DNA from: Neisseriaceae bacterium
GTDB lineage: Bacteria > Pseudomonadota > Gammaproteobacteria > Burkholderiales > Neisseriaceae
Assembly (NCBI GenBank): GCA_017458185.1
Contig: JAFTFY010000001.1
Span: forward strand, 1-46,931
Direction of reading: 5' to 3'
Length of the DNA stretch: 46,931 nt
The notes under the pieces were generated by a model, which was not told where the DNA came from, did not search any database, and saw only the letters and a list, made by a program, of their open reading frames with translations. Position 1 is the first letter of the stretch; the number at the start of each line of letters is the position of its first letter. The translations under genes were made by a program, and so were the position numbers. This document shows, one piece after another, positions 1 through 9,182 of this stretch.

Positions 1-1656
1 GGTTTAGGCGGTGGCACAGGTTTTGGCACCTTGGGGGCTTGCGAACCGTATGCGGCTTATAAAGTTGTCGATCCATTGTTAATTTCTTTGCAACAGAGCC
101 AAGCCACTGGTGCTATTCGCATTACTTCTTATAATGACGATACTTATCAAGGCAAAATGTTAGACTTAAACGGCGATGGCATAGCCAATAAAGTATCTTG
201 GATAGGCAAAGATACAGGCGTTTTATTTTATGACGAAAACAACAACGGCAAATTAGACGGCTTTAATGAATTATTGCGAGACGGCGTTGAAACAGAAAAT
301 GGTGAAACAACACAAAACGGCTTTGATTATGTATCGAAGTTATTAGATACAGACGGTAATAAAGTGTTTGATTCTAACGATGAAACATTTAATCAAGTTA
401 AAGTATTATCATTGGACGAAAATGGTGATGAAGTAACGCAAACTTTGCAAGAATTGAAAATTAAGTCATTAGACTTAAATTATCAAGAAGTGCCATTAAG
501 TAACCAATATAAATACAGCAAGATTCAAGGTGAAAGTTTTGTAACGCAAAAATCTACTTATATAACAGAAAAAGGTAAAGTAGGTCAATTAGTCGATGTT
601 AATTTATCGTATGATACGGTCAATACCCAATATACAAATAATATTAAATTGACTGCCGAACAAGAAAAAGTGGCTAATTTAAAAGGCACAGGATTTGTGC
701 GAGATTTAAATCAGGCTACCACACAGTCGCAAGATTTGAATAAAGCGATTGCCGAATATGCACAATGTAATACCAAAGATGAGCAATTAGAAAAATTAGA
801 TGATTTAGCAAAAGCATGGGCAGAAACTTCGCCTTATTATACCGATAAAAAAACGGATATTCAGGCAAAAGAATTTTATCGTTCTGCTGATACAAATGCA
901 TCCACAATAAATGCGACGAAAGCACGAATAGAATTAGAAGATTTAGACAACAAAATCAACCGTTTTGAAAAAGCCGCATTTGAAACAGACGAAACCCAAA
1001 ACAAATTGCATATATTGCAACAATTTTACGGACAGTCAGATAATGCCGTATATTTAGAAAAACCCAGCGATTTAGGCGATGTTGTTGATAATATCGACAA
1101 AGATTACAATGCCTTAAAACAGGATATGTATGAAAACCTGCTTTTTCAAACACGCTTAAATCCTTATTTACAAGAAATCAGCGTAAATATGGACGAAAAC
1201 AATCAAAAACAATTTGATTTTAGCGGTGTGGAAAATAAATTCCAACAAGTTTATGAAGAAAACCCTGAAAAAGCATTGGTTGATTTGGGTGAGTTTTTAC
1301 ACTATTCCAATATCGGCGAATTAGACCCCAATTTAACCAAACAATTTGCCAAATATTATGTACAAATGGGCGACAATGCCGAAGAATTGATTGATAAAGA
1401 AGTGGCAAAACAAATTATCTTTCCAGATGAAAAAGATGTGTTTGCTGATGAAGAAATTAATCATGAAATCAATTCATCGGAAATTGAAATTTTAGACAGT
1501 AAAATCAGCATTGATGATTTTGCTATTACAAACAATTCTGTCGAAGAAAATCCACAAGATTTTAACGATGAATTAGCATACGCAGAATATATGCCCGATT
1601 GGCGATATGAAGAACAGGACGATAAAGAACCTAATGATGATTGGGGTATGATTTAA
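1..1656 (+). CDS. C-terminal part of a large EF-hand/RTX-like secreted protein (5' end outside window)
   Basis: The reading frame is already open at base 1, so the true start lies upstream; a TTG at 31 is only an internal codon. The visible 551 residues begin with a glycine-rich stretch. Numbering from base 31, calcium-loop-like motifs follow: DLNGDG at about 45-50, YDENNNGKLDG at 67-77, DTDGNKVFDSND at 106-117 and LDENGDEV at 128-135. The phrase GVLFYDENNNGKLDG resembles the EF-hand-like block of FrpC/RTX-type and haemolysin-type calcium-binding proteins of Neisseriaceae. The rest is rich in Asp, Glu, Asn and Gln and ends in an acidic tail. No GGxGxD nonapeptides are visible in this part. 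I infer a secreted type I substrate or large adhesin/toxin; the active domain cannot be seen. No DUS lies inside it, and an intrinsic terminator follows at 1673. Confidence 0.75.
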   Translation, partial: GLGGGTGFGTLGACEPYAAYKVVDPLLISLQQSQATGAIRITSYNDDTYQGKMLDLNGDGIANKVSWIGKDTGVLFYDENNNGKLDGFNELLRDGVETENGETTQNGFDYVSKLLDTDGNKVFDSNDETFNQVKVLSLDENGDEVTQTLQELKIKSLDLNYQEVPLSNQYKYSKIQGESFVTQKSTYITEKGKVGQLVDVNLSYDTVNTQYTNNIKLTAEQEKVANLKGTGFVRDLNQATTQSQDLNKAIAEYAQCNTKDEQLEKLDDLAKAWAETSPYYTDKKTDIQAKEFYRSADTNASTINATKARIELEDLDNKINRFEKAAFETDETQNKLHILQQFYGQSDNAVYLEKPSDLGDVVDNIDKDYNALKQDMYENLLFQTRLNPYLQEISVNMDENNQKQFDFSGVENKFQQVYEENPEKALVDLGEFLHYSNIGELDPNLTKQFAKYYVQMGDNAEELIDKEVAKQIIFPDEKDVFADEEINHEINSSEIEILDSKISIDDFAITNNSVEENPQDFNDELAYAEYMPDWRYEEQDDKEPNDDWGMI

Positions 1657-1672
1657 CCGTTGCTATTGCCAT

Positions 1673-1698
1673 AAAAACCGCCTTAAATGGCGGTTTTT
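1673..1698 (+). terminator. Intrinsic terminator
   Basis: A CCGCC/GGCGG stem with a six-base loop is preceded by five A and followed by five T, 17 bases after the stop codon at 1656. The A and T flanks make it bidirectional in principle, so it could also serve transcripts arriving from the minus strand. Confidence 0.8.
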
Positions 1699-1746
1699 GC
1701 TTTTGATGAACACCAAACCTTGTTTCAGGCTGCCTGAAAAATATTA

Positions 1747-2691
1747 TTACCGATACGGCAAATATTCGCTATTGATAATGCCTTGCAATTCCCAATATTC
1801 GGGTTTTAATTCCACAACCCCTGACGAATAAGGGGCAACTTGATAGGGGTCGTAAGAAAAAATAATGCCGTCTTTATCAAAATAAAACTGGGCTTTCAGT
1901 AATTCTTCTTCAATACACGCTTCTTTGTTTTCGCAACTTTTAAGCAAATATTCATCGCCTAAATTTGCATTTTCATTTAAGCGGTCGCGTAATATTTTGG
2001 CTAATATGTTTCTTTTGCTTGACGAAATTAAATTATCCCAAGTAATTTCTTGTTGTTTTTGCAAATCAAACACTCTGTATTTATTAGAAAAAATACCGTG
2101 TGCCATACCAAACGCATATTCATTATCGTGAATTTGAAATTGAGCCATTTTTCCTTTTTGATTAAGAAAAATAACACTGTGCGTATTATTTGCCACAGGC
2201 ACATTTTCCGTATTAAATTGATTGTATTCTTTTACCGTGATTTTGGTTGTACTGATTTGCTGTTCTTGGGCAATAAATTGCGTATTTTTATTGTGTTCTT
2301 GTTCTAATTGTTGTTTTAATTCTTCTTCAATTTGTTGCGTATTTTTATTGTCTAATAATAATTGATTAAGCCACTCTAAACCAGTGTCTAACGATTGATA
2401 AGAAATCGTCATACAACGATTAGGAATACTGGCATCTAATATATGATAACAAGCGGTTTTATTGAATATTTCCATATTTTTGGGCATTAAAGCAGGCAAG
2501 ATTTTTTCTTGTGGTTTATTTTCTACCGTAGGCATATTTTTAATAATATTCTTTTGTTCATTTAACGCACTAATACATTGATTTAATTGTTTATTCATTA
2601 CAAAAAATACCACAGTTGCGGCGGCTACTGCGGATAAAATGGTGCCGATAACATTCACTTTTTGAATGGCTTTTTTTTGCGGTTTTTGCAT
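1747..2691 (-). CDS. Membrane-anchored DUF3298 (RsiV-like C-terminal) protein
   Basis: The 314-residue product has a short basic N-terminus and one hydrophobic segment at about residues 13-32, followed by a Gln/Asn-rich linker with predicted coiled-coil character (about 34-60 and 110-145). Residues about 190-305 match the DUF3298/RsiV C-terminal pattern: an F-Y-F-D-K-D-G-I-I-F-S-Y-like strand, then PYQVAPYSSGVVELKPEY. In this family the domain is periplasmic or extracellular. An anti-sigma role is known only for RsiV itself, and no sigma factor gene is visible here, so I assign no function. The gene is convergent with the large secreted protein. The start ATG at 2691 has AAAGGA about ten bases upstream. 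Confidence 0.75.
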   Translation of the reverse strand: MQKPQKKAIQKVNVIGTILSAVAAATVVFFVMNKQLNQCISALNEQKNIIKNMPTVENKPQEKILPALMPKNMEIFNKTACYHILDASIPNRCMTISYQSLDTGLEWLNQLLLDNKNTQQIEEELKQQLEQEHNKNTQFIAQEQQISTTKITVKEYNQFNTENVPVANNTHSVIFLNQKGKMAQFQIHDNEYAFGMAHGIFSNKYRVFDLQKQQEITWDNLISSSKRNILAKILRDRLNENANLGDEYLLKSCENKEACIEEELLKAQFYFDKDGIIFSYDPYQVAPYSSGVVELKPEYWELQGIINSEYLPYR

Positions 2692-2739
2692 TTTCGTATC
2701 CTTTAATTAAATATTTTCAGGCAGCCTGAATAAGTTTCA

Positions 2740-2827
2740 TACAACGCCTATCGGCATTTGTTTTGCCTGACGGACAAAACTGAATTGCCACGCCTTGAAC
2801 GAAAGTTCAAGGCTCGCAATGACACAC
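2740..2827 (-). repeat. Three-hairpin repeat, copy a
   Basis: On the minus strand this copy reads GTCATTGCGAG, then the hairpin CCTTGAAC/GTTCAAGG, then CGTGGCAAT, a GTTTTG/CAAAAC stem-loop, and a decayed third stem around CAACGCC. It lies between DUS copies at 2716 and 2830 in the gap between coaBC and the DUF3298 gene. Confidence 0.7.
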
Positions 2828-2848
2828 TATTCAGGCAGCCTGAAACAA

Positions 2849-4024
2849 CTACAACAAAGCCGCCATGCGTTTCACAATCGCACATGCTGCGGTGTATTTA
2901 TCAGTGTGTGGCACTTCTGTGGTTTGTTCTTTATCAATAATGCTGATTGTTGTGGTGTCCTTGCCCATTGCGTCTGCCACAGCGTTGGCAACGATCATCG
3001 GCAAGTTTTTCTTGTTCATTTTTTTGCGTGCATAATCAAGCACATTTTCGCTCTCTGCCGCAAAACCCACGCAAAACGGCGGACTGCTTAAATTTGCCAC
3101 ACTTGCCAAAATATCGGGGTTTTCTTCTAATTCGATTATAGGTAACTGGTTGTTTTTCTTGATTTTTTGTTTTGATTTATTTTTAATTTTATAATCCGCA
3201 ACCGCTGCCGCTGATATAAAAATATCTTGATTTTCAATATCTTGCATTACGGCTTGATACATATTTTCCGCAGAAGTCGCCTGCACTATTTTGTTTAATC
3301 CAGCAGGCAAAGGCACTTGCATTTGCCCTGCTACAACCGAAACACTTGCCCCTGCGGCTCGACAAGCACGAGCCAGAGCCACGCCCATTTTGCCCGATGA
3401 AATATTGGTAATGCCACGCACAGGGTCAATGGCTTCAAACGAAGCCCCGACTGTAATCAACACTTTTTTGCCTGCCAAAGATTTTTCTTCCCAAATATCT
3501 TCAATTAAATCAATAAGTTCGGCAGGTTCTTTCATTCTGCCGAAACCTTTTTCGCCACAGGCTAAATCGCCACTATCGGGCAGAAACAAAACCACACCAT
3601 CTTGTTGTAACTGATTGATATTACGAATATTTGTAGGGTTATACCACATTTCAACATTCATTGCAGGAGCGATTGCCAAAGGACAACGCCCACGAGCCGC
3701 AACCATTGTGGTGAGCAGATTATCGGCAATGCCGTGTGCGATTTTGGCAACAGTGTTTGCTGTGGCAGGAGCAATCAACAATAAATCGGCATTGCGGACG
3801 GCTTGAATATGAGCCATAGCGTTATCATTCTGCCCCAAATCTGTTAAAACAGGCTCGCCGCTTAATGCTTGAAAAGTCAAAGGCGACACAAATTCGCACG
3901 CAGACGGCGACATCACCACGCTCACACGATGACATGCTTTTTTCAGCAAACGCACCACTTCGCACGACTTATACGCCGCAATCCCGCCTGTTATGCCTAA
4001 TAGAATGTGTTTGCTGTTGTTCAT
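2849..4024 (-). CDS. coaBC: Bifunctional phosphopantothenoylcysteine decarboxylase / phosphopantothenate-cysteine ligase
   Basis: This 391-residue enzyme makes 4'-phosphopantetheine for coenzyme A in two steps: ligation of cysteine to phosphopantothenate (CoaB) and FMN-dependent decarboxylation (CoaC). The N-terminal flavoprotein half starts with GITGGIAAYKSCE and carries the likely catalytic His in NAMAHIQAV, the PAMNVEMW motif and the LACGEKGFGRM active-site flap. The C-terminal half has the CoaB signature ending in RGITNISSGKMG and a later AAAVADYK. Length and order match bacterial CoaBC. It lies downstream of accD with a DUS at 4058-4072 and a GTGGGTT/AACCCAC hairpin in the gap. The ATG at 4024 is preceded by AAGGAAA. 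Confidence 0.95.
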   Translation of the reverse strand: MNNSKHILLGITGGIAAYKSCEVVRLLKKACHRVSVVMSPSACEFVSPLTFQALSGEPVLTDLGQNDNAMAHIQAVRNADLLLIAPATANTVAKIAHGIADNLLTTMVAARGRCPLAIAPAMNVEMWYNPTNIRNINQLQQDGVVLFLPDSGDLACGEKGFGRMKEPAELIDLIEDIWEEKSLAGKKVLITVGASFEAIDPVRGITNISSGKMGVALARACRAAGASVSVVAGQMQVPLPAGLNKIVQATSAENMYQAVMQDIENQDIFISAAAVADYKIKNKSKQKIKKNNQLPIIELEENPDILASVANLSSPPFCVGFAAESENVLDYARKKMNKKNLPMIVANAVADAMGKDTTTISIIDKEQTTEVPHTDKYTAACAIVKRMAALL

Positions 4025-4079
4025 TTATTTTCCTTTATATTCAATGTATTATATATTTTCAGGCAGCCTGAACGCTGTT

Positions 4080-4103
4080 TATGGTGGGTTAGAAACCCAC
4101 CCT
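4080..4103. repeat. GTGGGTT/AACCCAC hairpin
   Basis: A short perfect inverted repeat sits between accD and coaBC, next to a DUS. A related hairpin (CGTGGG ... CCCACG) occurs at 28599-28627 at the broken end of vapC, so this looks like a small repeat family. Confidence 0.5.
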
Positions 4104-4113
4104 ACAATATATT

Positions 4114-4992
4114 TCAGGCAGCCTTTTCTTCCACAGCAGGTTGGTGCATTAACAGCCGCAACAGCCGTGCAATGGCGGATTTCATTTCTTGGCGGGTTAC
4201 GATTTGGTCAATCGCCCCTTTATTGAGCAGAAATTCCGAGCGTTGAAAGCCGTCTGGCAAGGTTTCGCGTACGGTTTGTTCAATCACGCGGGGGCCTGCA
4301 AAGCCTACCAAAGCACCAGGTTCTGCCATCACAATATCGCCCAAAAAGGCGAAACTCGCCGACACGCCGCCCATTGTGGGGTCGGTTAAAACCGAGATAA
4401 ACGGCAATTTTTTGTCTTTAAGCAAATGCAGGGCGGCGGAAGTTTTTGCCATTTGCATTAAGGAATTTAAGCCCTCTTGCATTCTTGCCCCGCCTGACGC
4501 GGTTACGCAGATAAACGGGCAGTTGGCGGCAACGGCGGATCTAACGCCACGCACAAAGCGTTCGCCCACCACCGAACCCATTGAACCGCCGATAAATTTA
4601 AACTCAAACGCTGCCACCACCACGGGCAAGTTTTCCATTGTGCCACGCACCACCACCAAAGCGTCATTTTCGCCCGTTTGCTTGCGTGCGGCGGTTAAGC
4701 GGTCGGGATATTTTTTGCTGTCTTTGAATTTCAAAATATCCACAGGTTTAATTTCGCGTCCGATTTCTTCACGAAAATCAGGGTCTAACAACAAATCAAT
4801 GCGACTGCGTGCGTCTAACGGCATATGGTGTCCGCATTTGGGGCAAACTTGGGCATTGTTTTCCAAGTCGGTGCTGTATAAAGTGGAAGCACATTCATCG
4901 CATTTCACCCACAAGCCTTCTGGGACTTTGGACGATGCTTTTTTCTCGCCGCGTTTGATTTTTGGCGGCAATAATTTATCGAGCCAACTCAT
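4114..4992 (-). CDS. accD: Acetyl-CoA carboxylase carboxyltransferase subunit beta
   Basis: AccD pairs with AccA to transfer the carboxyl group from carboxybiotin to acetyl-CoA, giving malonyl-CoA for fatty acid synthesis. The 292-residue protein has the N-terminal zinc ribbon with Cys31, Cys34, Cys50 and Cys53, followed by the carboxyltransferase core ([36 protein letters not shown]). Its stop codon TGA is supplied by a DUS: the last codons Lys-Ala-Ala-stop are written by AAGGCTGCCTGA at 4113-4124. The order trpA then accD is common in Gram-negative bacteria. Here the two are separated by 460 bp of repeats. Confidence 0.97.
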   Translation of the reverse strand: MSWLDKLLPPKIKRGEKKASSKVPEGLWVKCDECASTLYSTDLENNAQVCPKCGHHMPLDARSRIDLLLDPDFREEIGREIKPVDILKFKDSKKYPDRLTAARKQTGENDALVVVRGTMENLPVVVAAFEFKFIGGSMGSVVGERFVRGVRSAVAANCPFICVTASGGARMQEGLNSLMQMAKTSAALHLLKDKKLPFISVLTDPTMGGVSASFAFLGDIVMAEPGALVGFAGPRVIEQTVRETLPDGFQRSEFLLNKGAIDQIVTRQEMKSAIARLLRLLMHQPAVEEKAA

Positions 4993-5095
4993 AACGGTTT
5001 TCCTTAACTATCTGATATAGCAATATTTTTTGCTATATATACGCTATTTTTTGTTTCAGGCTGCCTGAAAAATTATCATCATTCATTTTATATTG

Positions 5096-5182
5096 CCACA
5101 CGGATTCGGAATTGCTAATGCAATTCCCATAACTTACTATTTATTTTAAAGATTTTGCGTGAGCAAAATCGAATCCGTGTGG
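5096..5182. mobile_element. 87-bp element with terminal inverted repeats, copy 1
   Basis: The ends are CCACACGGATTCG and its exact complement CGAATCCGTGTGG. Inside are two small palindromes, one around AATTGC..GCAATT and one around ATTTTGC..GCAAAAT. There is no coding capacity. A second copy lies 258 bp away in the same orientation. The form is that of a MITE-like non-autonomous element or a large structured repeat. Confidence 0.7.
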
Positions 5183-5221
5183 CATTAAAACCTATTCATT
5201 CAGGCTGCCTGAAACGATTTT

Positions 5222-5320
5222 TTGCTGTGTCGTTGTAGCGATACACGCTACCCAAAAAATCTTATCAGATTTTTTGGAGATTGCTTCGCATTGACTTCGT
5301 CAATACTCGCAATGACGACA
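5222..5320 (-). repeat. Three-hairpin repeat, copy b
   Basis: On the minus strand this copy reads GTCATTGCGAG, hairpin ATTGAC/GTCAAT, GCAATCTCC, hairpin AAAAAATC/GATTTTTT, then hairpin GTAGCG/CGCTAC and ACGACACA. It is bounded by DUS copies at 5199 and 5326 and lies between the two 86/87-bp elements. Confidence 0.7.
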
Positions 5321-5353
5321 AAGGTTTCAGGCTGCCTGAAAAATTTTATATTG

Positions 5354-5439
5354 CCACACGGATTCGGAATTGCTAACGCAATTCCCATAACTTATTATTT
5401 TTTTAAAAATTTTGCGTGAGCAAAATCGAATCCGTGTGG
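5354..5439. mobile_element. 86-bp element with terminal inverted repeats, copy 2
   Basis: This has the same 13-bp terminal inverted repeats and internal palindromes as the copy at 5096, with a handful of substitutions. It ends 13 bp from the trpA stop codon. Both copies together with three DUS and one three-hairpin repeat fill the whole accD-trpA gap (4993-5452); I see no gene in it. Confidence 0.7.
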
Positions 5440-5452
5440 TATTAAAATTTCA

Positions 5453-6235
5453 TTACACAATCGCCGCTTTCAGGCTGCCTGAAAGTTCTGCCACGGCGAC
5501 AGTTGCATTATCGCCATTTTTTTCAATCGTCTCTACAAAGCGACTGCCCACGACTACTGCGTCTGCACATTGTGCCACCGCTCGTGCGTCATCGGGGGTT
5601 TTAATGCCAAAGCCCACGGCAATCGGCAAATCGGTATATTTTTTAATCAATTCAACGCGTTGTTTGACTTCTGCCACATTCAACGCTTTTGACCCCGTAA
5701 CCCCTTTGAGCGATACGCAATAAATAAACCCCTGTGCTTTTTGGGCGATTGTTTGTATGCGTTGTTCGCTTGTGGTTGGAGCAATCAGAAAAATATTTGC
5801 AATATCAAAGGGTTGAAGAACGCCTGAAAGTTCGTCAATTTCATCAACAGGACAATCCACAGTTAAAACGCCGTCAATACCTGCGGCGGCGGCAGTTTTC
5901 GCAAATGTTTCATAGCCCATACGAAAAATCGGATTAAGATAGCCCATTAAAACAACAGGCGTGGTTTGATTTTTCTTGCGAAATTGTGCTACTAAATCAA
6001 TAACTTGTTGCAAAGAAACGCCTTTATCTACGGCTCGTTGTGTGGCTCGCTGAATCACCGCACCGTCTGCCATCGGGTCAGAGAATGGCACGCCTAATTC
6101 GATTATATCTGTACCATTTTCCGCTAATGCGTGCATGAGACTCACAGAAGTCGGCAAATCAGGGTCGCCTGCCGTAATATAAGAAATCAAGGCTTTGGGC
6201 ATGTTTGCAAAAGTTTCAGCCAAACGAGACATCAT
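5453..6235 (-). CDS. trpA: Tryptophan synthase alpha chain
   Basis: TrpA cleaves indole-3-glycerol phosphate and passes indole through a tunnel to TrpB. The TIM-barrel motifs are intact: the catalytic Glu in DIIELGVPFSDP and the catalytic Asp in PMADG (about residues 46 and 57), GYLNPIFRMG, and GVTGSK near the phosphate site. I chose the ATG at 6235; ATG 6232 is equally possible, and GTG 6241 is less likely because no Shine-Dalgarno supports it. A DUS at 5469-5483 writes Ser-Gly-Ser-Leu-Lys a few residues before the C-terminus. No trpB is present; the upstream neighbour is recA, so trpA is detached from the usual trpB-trpA pair. Confidence 0.95.
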   Translation of the reverse strand: MMSRLAETFANMPKALISYITAGDPDLPTSVSLMHALAENGTDIIELGVPFSDPMADGAVIQRATQRAVDKGVSLQQVIDLVAQFRKKNQTTPVVLMGYLNPIFRMGYETFAKTAAAAGIDGVLTVDCPVDEIDELSGVLQPFDIANIFLIAPTTSEQRIQTIAQKAQGFIYCVSLKGVTGSKALNVAEVKQRVELIKKYTDLPIAVGFGIKTPDDARAVAQCADAVVVGSRFVETIEKNGDNATVAVAELSGSLKAAIV

Positions 6236-6342
6236 CAACACTTTTCGATTAAATTGCCGTCATTATAGCCGTTTTCGTGGGGGAAAGAGTGGTTTTATGG
6301 CGGTTTGTGTGTGGATAACTTTTTTCAGGCAGCCTGAAAAAA

Positions 6343-6416
6343 GTGAGCAGTAAGAAGTGAGCAGTTGTTTTGCCTTGTCAGGCAAAACACTACTCACTGC
6401 TCACTACTTACTCACT
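6343..6416. repeat. GAGCAGTGAGCAG palindrome, short form (recA 3' end)
   Basis: Arms of GTGAGCAG-type units at 6343 and their complements at 6391-6416 enclose the hairpin TTTTGCCT/AGGCAAAA. The right arm contains the recA stop codon (6408-6410), so the last Ser-Glu-stop codons of recA are written by the repeat. A DUS flanked by T and A runs sits just outside at 6324-6338. This is the short form, without the AACGCTTCGAT core of the copies at 10999, 19886 and 23504. Confidence 0.7.
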
Positions 6417-7463
6417 ATCATCAATATCCGCAGGGTCTATATCTTGATTAACCGTTGCACCGCCGCCGATTTTTTCGCGGATTTTTTGGTTGATTTCGTC
6501 TAAAATTTCGGGGTTTTCTTTCAGCCACACGCGGGTATTGTCTTTGCCTTGACCGATTTTACTGCCGTTGTAACTATACCAAGCCCCTGATTTTTCGATA
6601 ATATCCAATTTCACGCCAATGTCGATGACTTCGCCCTCAAACGAAATGCCCTCGCCGTATAGAATATCAAATTCGGCTTGTTTGAATGGCGGTGCGACTT
6701 TGTTTTTCACCACTTTCACACGCGTTTCGTTGCCCAAGGCTTCTTCGCCTTTTTTAATCGTGCCTGTGCGGCGAATGTCCAAACGCACGGACGCGTAGAA
6801 TTTCAAGGCGTTGCCGCCTGTTGTGGTTTCAGGGTTGCCAAACATTACGCCGATTTTCATACGAATTTGGTTGATAAACACTACCAGCGTGTTGGTTTGC
6901 TTGATTGCCCCTGTGAGTTTGCGTAAGGCTTGGCTCATCAATCGGGCTTGTAAGCCCACATGCGAATCGCCCATTTCGCCTTCAATTTCCGCTTTGGGAA
7001 CAAGTGCAGCAACTGAATCAACCACAATCATATCAATGCCGCCCGAACGCACCAGCATATCGCAAATTTCCAAGCCTTGCTCGCCCGTATCGGGTTGCGA
7101 CACCAACAAATCTTCCACTTTTACGCCTAATTTTGTGGCATAAATTGGGTCAAATGCGTTTTCTGCGTCAATAAACGCACATTTGCCGCCTGCTTTTTGG
7201 CATTGTGCAATCGCTTCCAAACACAGCGTGGTTTTGCCTGATGATTCAGGACCGTAAATTTCCACAATTCTACCGCGTGGCAAACCGCCCACGCCTAACG
7301 CCAAATCCAAGCCGAGTGAGCCTGTGGAAATGACTTCTAATTGTTCTTTTTGGCTGCCGTCCATTTTCATAATGGCACCTTTGCCAAATTGTTTTTCAAT
7401 TTGCTTTAAGGCTTCCGCTAATGCCTTGCTTTTGTCTTCTGTTTTGTCGTCTGCTTTTGCCAT
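6408..7463 (-). CDS. recA: Recombinase RecA
   Basis: RecA polymerises on single-stranded DNA, drives strand exchange and stimulates LexA-type self-cleavage. In this DUS-rich organism it is also expected to integrate DNA taken up by transformation. The 351-residue product has the Walker A motif GPESSGKTT at residues 71-79, IVVDSVAAL as Walker B, the L1/L2 loop regions ([38 protein letters not shown]) and an acidic C-terminal tail. The stop codon lies inside a repeat arm. The gene is preceded by a weak purine stretch and contains no DUS. It appears monocistronic. Confidence 0.98.
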   Translation of the reverse strand: MAKADDKTEDKSKALAEALKQIEKQFGKGAIMKMDGSQKEQLEVISTGSLGLDLALGVGGLPRGRIVEIYGPESSGKTTLCLEAIAQCQKAGGKCAFIDAENAFDPIYATKLGVKVEDLLVSQPDTGEQGLEICDMLVRSGGIDMIVVDSVAALVPKAEIEGEMGDSHVGLQARLMSQALRKLTGAIKQTNTLVVFINQIRMKIGVMFGNPETTTGGNALKFYASVRLDIRRTGTIKKGEEALGNETRVKVVKNKVAPPFKQAEFDILYGEGISFEGEVIDIGVKLDIIEKSGAWYSYNGSKIGQGKDNTRVWLKENPEILDEINQKIREKIGGGATVNQDIDPADIDDSE

Positions 7464-7520
7464 TGTTTTTAGTCCTATTTTAATGAAATTGAATTGATTT
7501 TTCAGGCTGCCTGAAAAATA

Positions 7521-8549
7521 TTATTGTCTTTTCATAACGCTACAAGTTTTATTGGTTGCATTTATTATGCTTTCTAATTTCGTTCCACATTCTTCTCTAT
7601 TCACACCTTTAAATCCGCCATTTTGACAATTTTTTAGATGATATTTTTTTGCTTTTTTTAAATCCTGTTTTACCCCTAAACCACAAGTATAGGCTACTGC
7701 GGTATCAAAACAAGGTGTTAATTCAGGGTTTGGTTTTATTATTCCCAAAAAATCTCTAACCCCCATATTACAGGCTTTTTCTAATAAAAAAACTTTATCT
7801 TTCCCAGTAGCAAAATTACTTGCATGATTACACGAATAAGCAAAGCCAGCATTGCAAGCGTGTTGCAAGTAATTATAGGCTTTTGTTTTATCTTCTTTTT
7901 CAATAAGCCCTAAATATCCGCATATATGCGGATTTTGCGGACATAATTTTTCGCCAATGATTTTGGCTTGTTGATAATTTTTAGTATCAATCGTCTCAAA
8001 AAACGCTAATTCATTGTCAGAAAGATATTGTTTATCTGAATATAAAACTTCAAAAAAAATACAACTTTTGGGCATTATTTGTGATAAACAGGCTTTTTGT
8101 GCGGTTTGACGCGTTTTTTGCAATGCCTGTTTTAGGTTTTGCGTGTTGTTTTCGTTCTTTTGCAATAAATCAAAAAACATTGGCATATACAAGCAAGAAG
8201 TAGCACGCCCTTGTTCGCAATAGGATTGATTATATTGATATGCCTTGCGTACATAAGTTAATTTATTAGATTCGTTAATTTTTTGAGCGTCTAACATTGC
8301 TAAATAGAAAAAACAAGCCAAATCGTCTTGTTTTTCATCGCATTGTTTTTTTACCAAAGACCGTTTTTCTTCGTCCGATGAAGCATTAGAGATAAAATTT
8401 TTAAATTTATTCAAAATTTCATTTTCGTCTGCATTATGATTTGCCACAATATGTTGCGAAAAATCACTTGTTTGAGAAATATTCGCACAAGAAGAAATGA
8501 AAAATACAAAAGAAAGAAGTGTTAAAGAAATTAAAGCACGAATATTCAT
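7521..8549 (-). CDS. Cysteine-rich Sel1-like lipoprotein
   Basis: The 342-residue product starts with a signal peptide whose lipobox ISSC would be cut by signal peptidase II. The mature part is helical and Cys-rich, with repeat-like phrases such as ACNAGFAYSC, ACNMGVRD and YTCGLGVKQDLKKAKKYH. These resemble Sel1/Hcp-type tetratricopeptide repeats in which each unit is clamped by a disulphide. I infer a periplasm-facing lipoprotein scaffold; the partner is unknown. It is the last gene of a probable erpA-membrane protein-lipoprotein-lipoprotein series. Its leader (AAAAGGAATAAAAAATGA) and first codons are almost identical to those of the lipoprotein upstream. Confidence 0.7.
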   Translation of the reverse strand: MNIRALISLTLLSFVFFISSCANISQTSDFSQHIVANHNADENEILNKFKNFISNASSDEEKRSLVKKQCDEKQDDLACFFYLAMLDAQKINESNKLTYVRKAYQYNQSYCEQGRATSCLYMPMFFDLLQKNENNTQNLKQALQKTRQTAQKACLSQIMPKSCIFFEVLYSDKQYLSDNELAFFETIDTKNYQQAKIIGEKLCPQNPHICGYLGLIEKEDKTKAYNYLQHACNAGFAYSCNHASNFATGKDKVFLLEKACNMGVRDFLGIIKPNPELTPCFDTAVAYTCGLGVKQDLKKAKKYHLKNCQNGGFKGVNREECGTKLESIINATNKTCSVMKRQ

Positions 8550-8591
8550 TTTTTATTCCTTTTAAACAACGCTTTCAGGCTGCCTGAAAAT

Positions 8592-9182
8592 TTACATACC
8601 CAAATACTTGCGGTATTGTGCTTTTGCTTGATGAACAATCGCTGTATTTTGTTTGATTACCGTAACTTGTCCGCTTTTGTCGGTAATAGTGAATTGATAT
8701 ACTTCTTCGGTTGTGCCGTTTTCACATAACCACGCCGCTTCCGTGCAGTTTAATTTAAGCAATTTAGACTGTCCAACCCAACTGTTATCAATAAAACGAG
8801 ATTGCGAACCGTCTTTGTTTTGCATAAATTCAGGAGAATTTGCCGCTGGATTATTATCAACAACCACTTCTTTCAGGCTGCCTGAAATGCGTTCCACTTT
8901 AACGGACGCAAGTTGTTTATCGCTTTTAACCAAAAAACCAAAGAAATAGCGATACGAAGAATTGCTTGGATTATTTGTATCAACAGATGTACTCACACCG
9001 CCTGCGGCTTCGATTTTGTAATCGTCATTTTCTTGACCATTGACGCGTTTGTCGTCTTTATAACGAGTAGCATTCCAGTAATTGCCTTGTCCCATTTTAA
9101 TATAAGTTTCTTTTTCTTGATTAGCACACGCCGTTAAAAGACAACTTATTGCTATTACAGAAATTAAAGCACGCACACTCAT
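8592..9182 (-). CDS. Lipoprotein of unknown function
   Basis: A 196-residue protein with a signal peptide and lipobox LTAC. The mature part is hydrophilic with two Cys residues (LNCTEAAWLC) that could form a disulphide, and beta-rich phrases. I do not recognise the family. A DUS at 8872-8886 is read in frame as Ser-Gly-Ser-Leu-Lys within the mature chain. The ATG overlaps the stop of the upstream membrane-protein gene by four bases (ATGA at 9179-9182), which argues for translational coupling. AAAAGGAA lies at an ideal distance before the start. Confidence 0.7.
   Translation of the reverse strand: MSVRALISVIAISCLLTACANQEKETYIKMGQGNYWNATRYKDDKRVNGQENDDYKIEAAGGVSTSVDTNNPSNSSYRYFFGFLVKSDKQLASVKVERISGSLKEVVVDNNPAANSPEFMQNKDGSQSRFIDNSWVGQSKLLKLNCTEAAWLCENGTTEEVYQFTITDKSGQVTVIKQNTAIVHQAKAQYRKYLGM

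Noticed and set aside
4376..5020. 214-codon plus-strand open frame opposite accD
   Set aside because: It is antisense to a well-conserved gene, has no Shine-Dalgarno and no recognisable domain.
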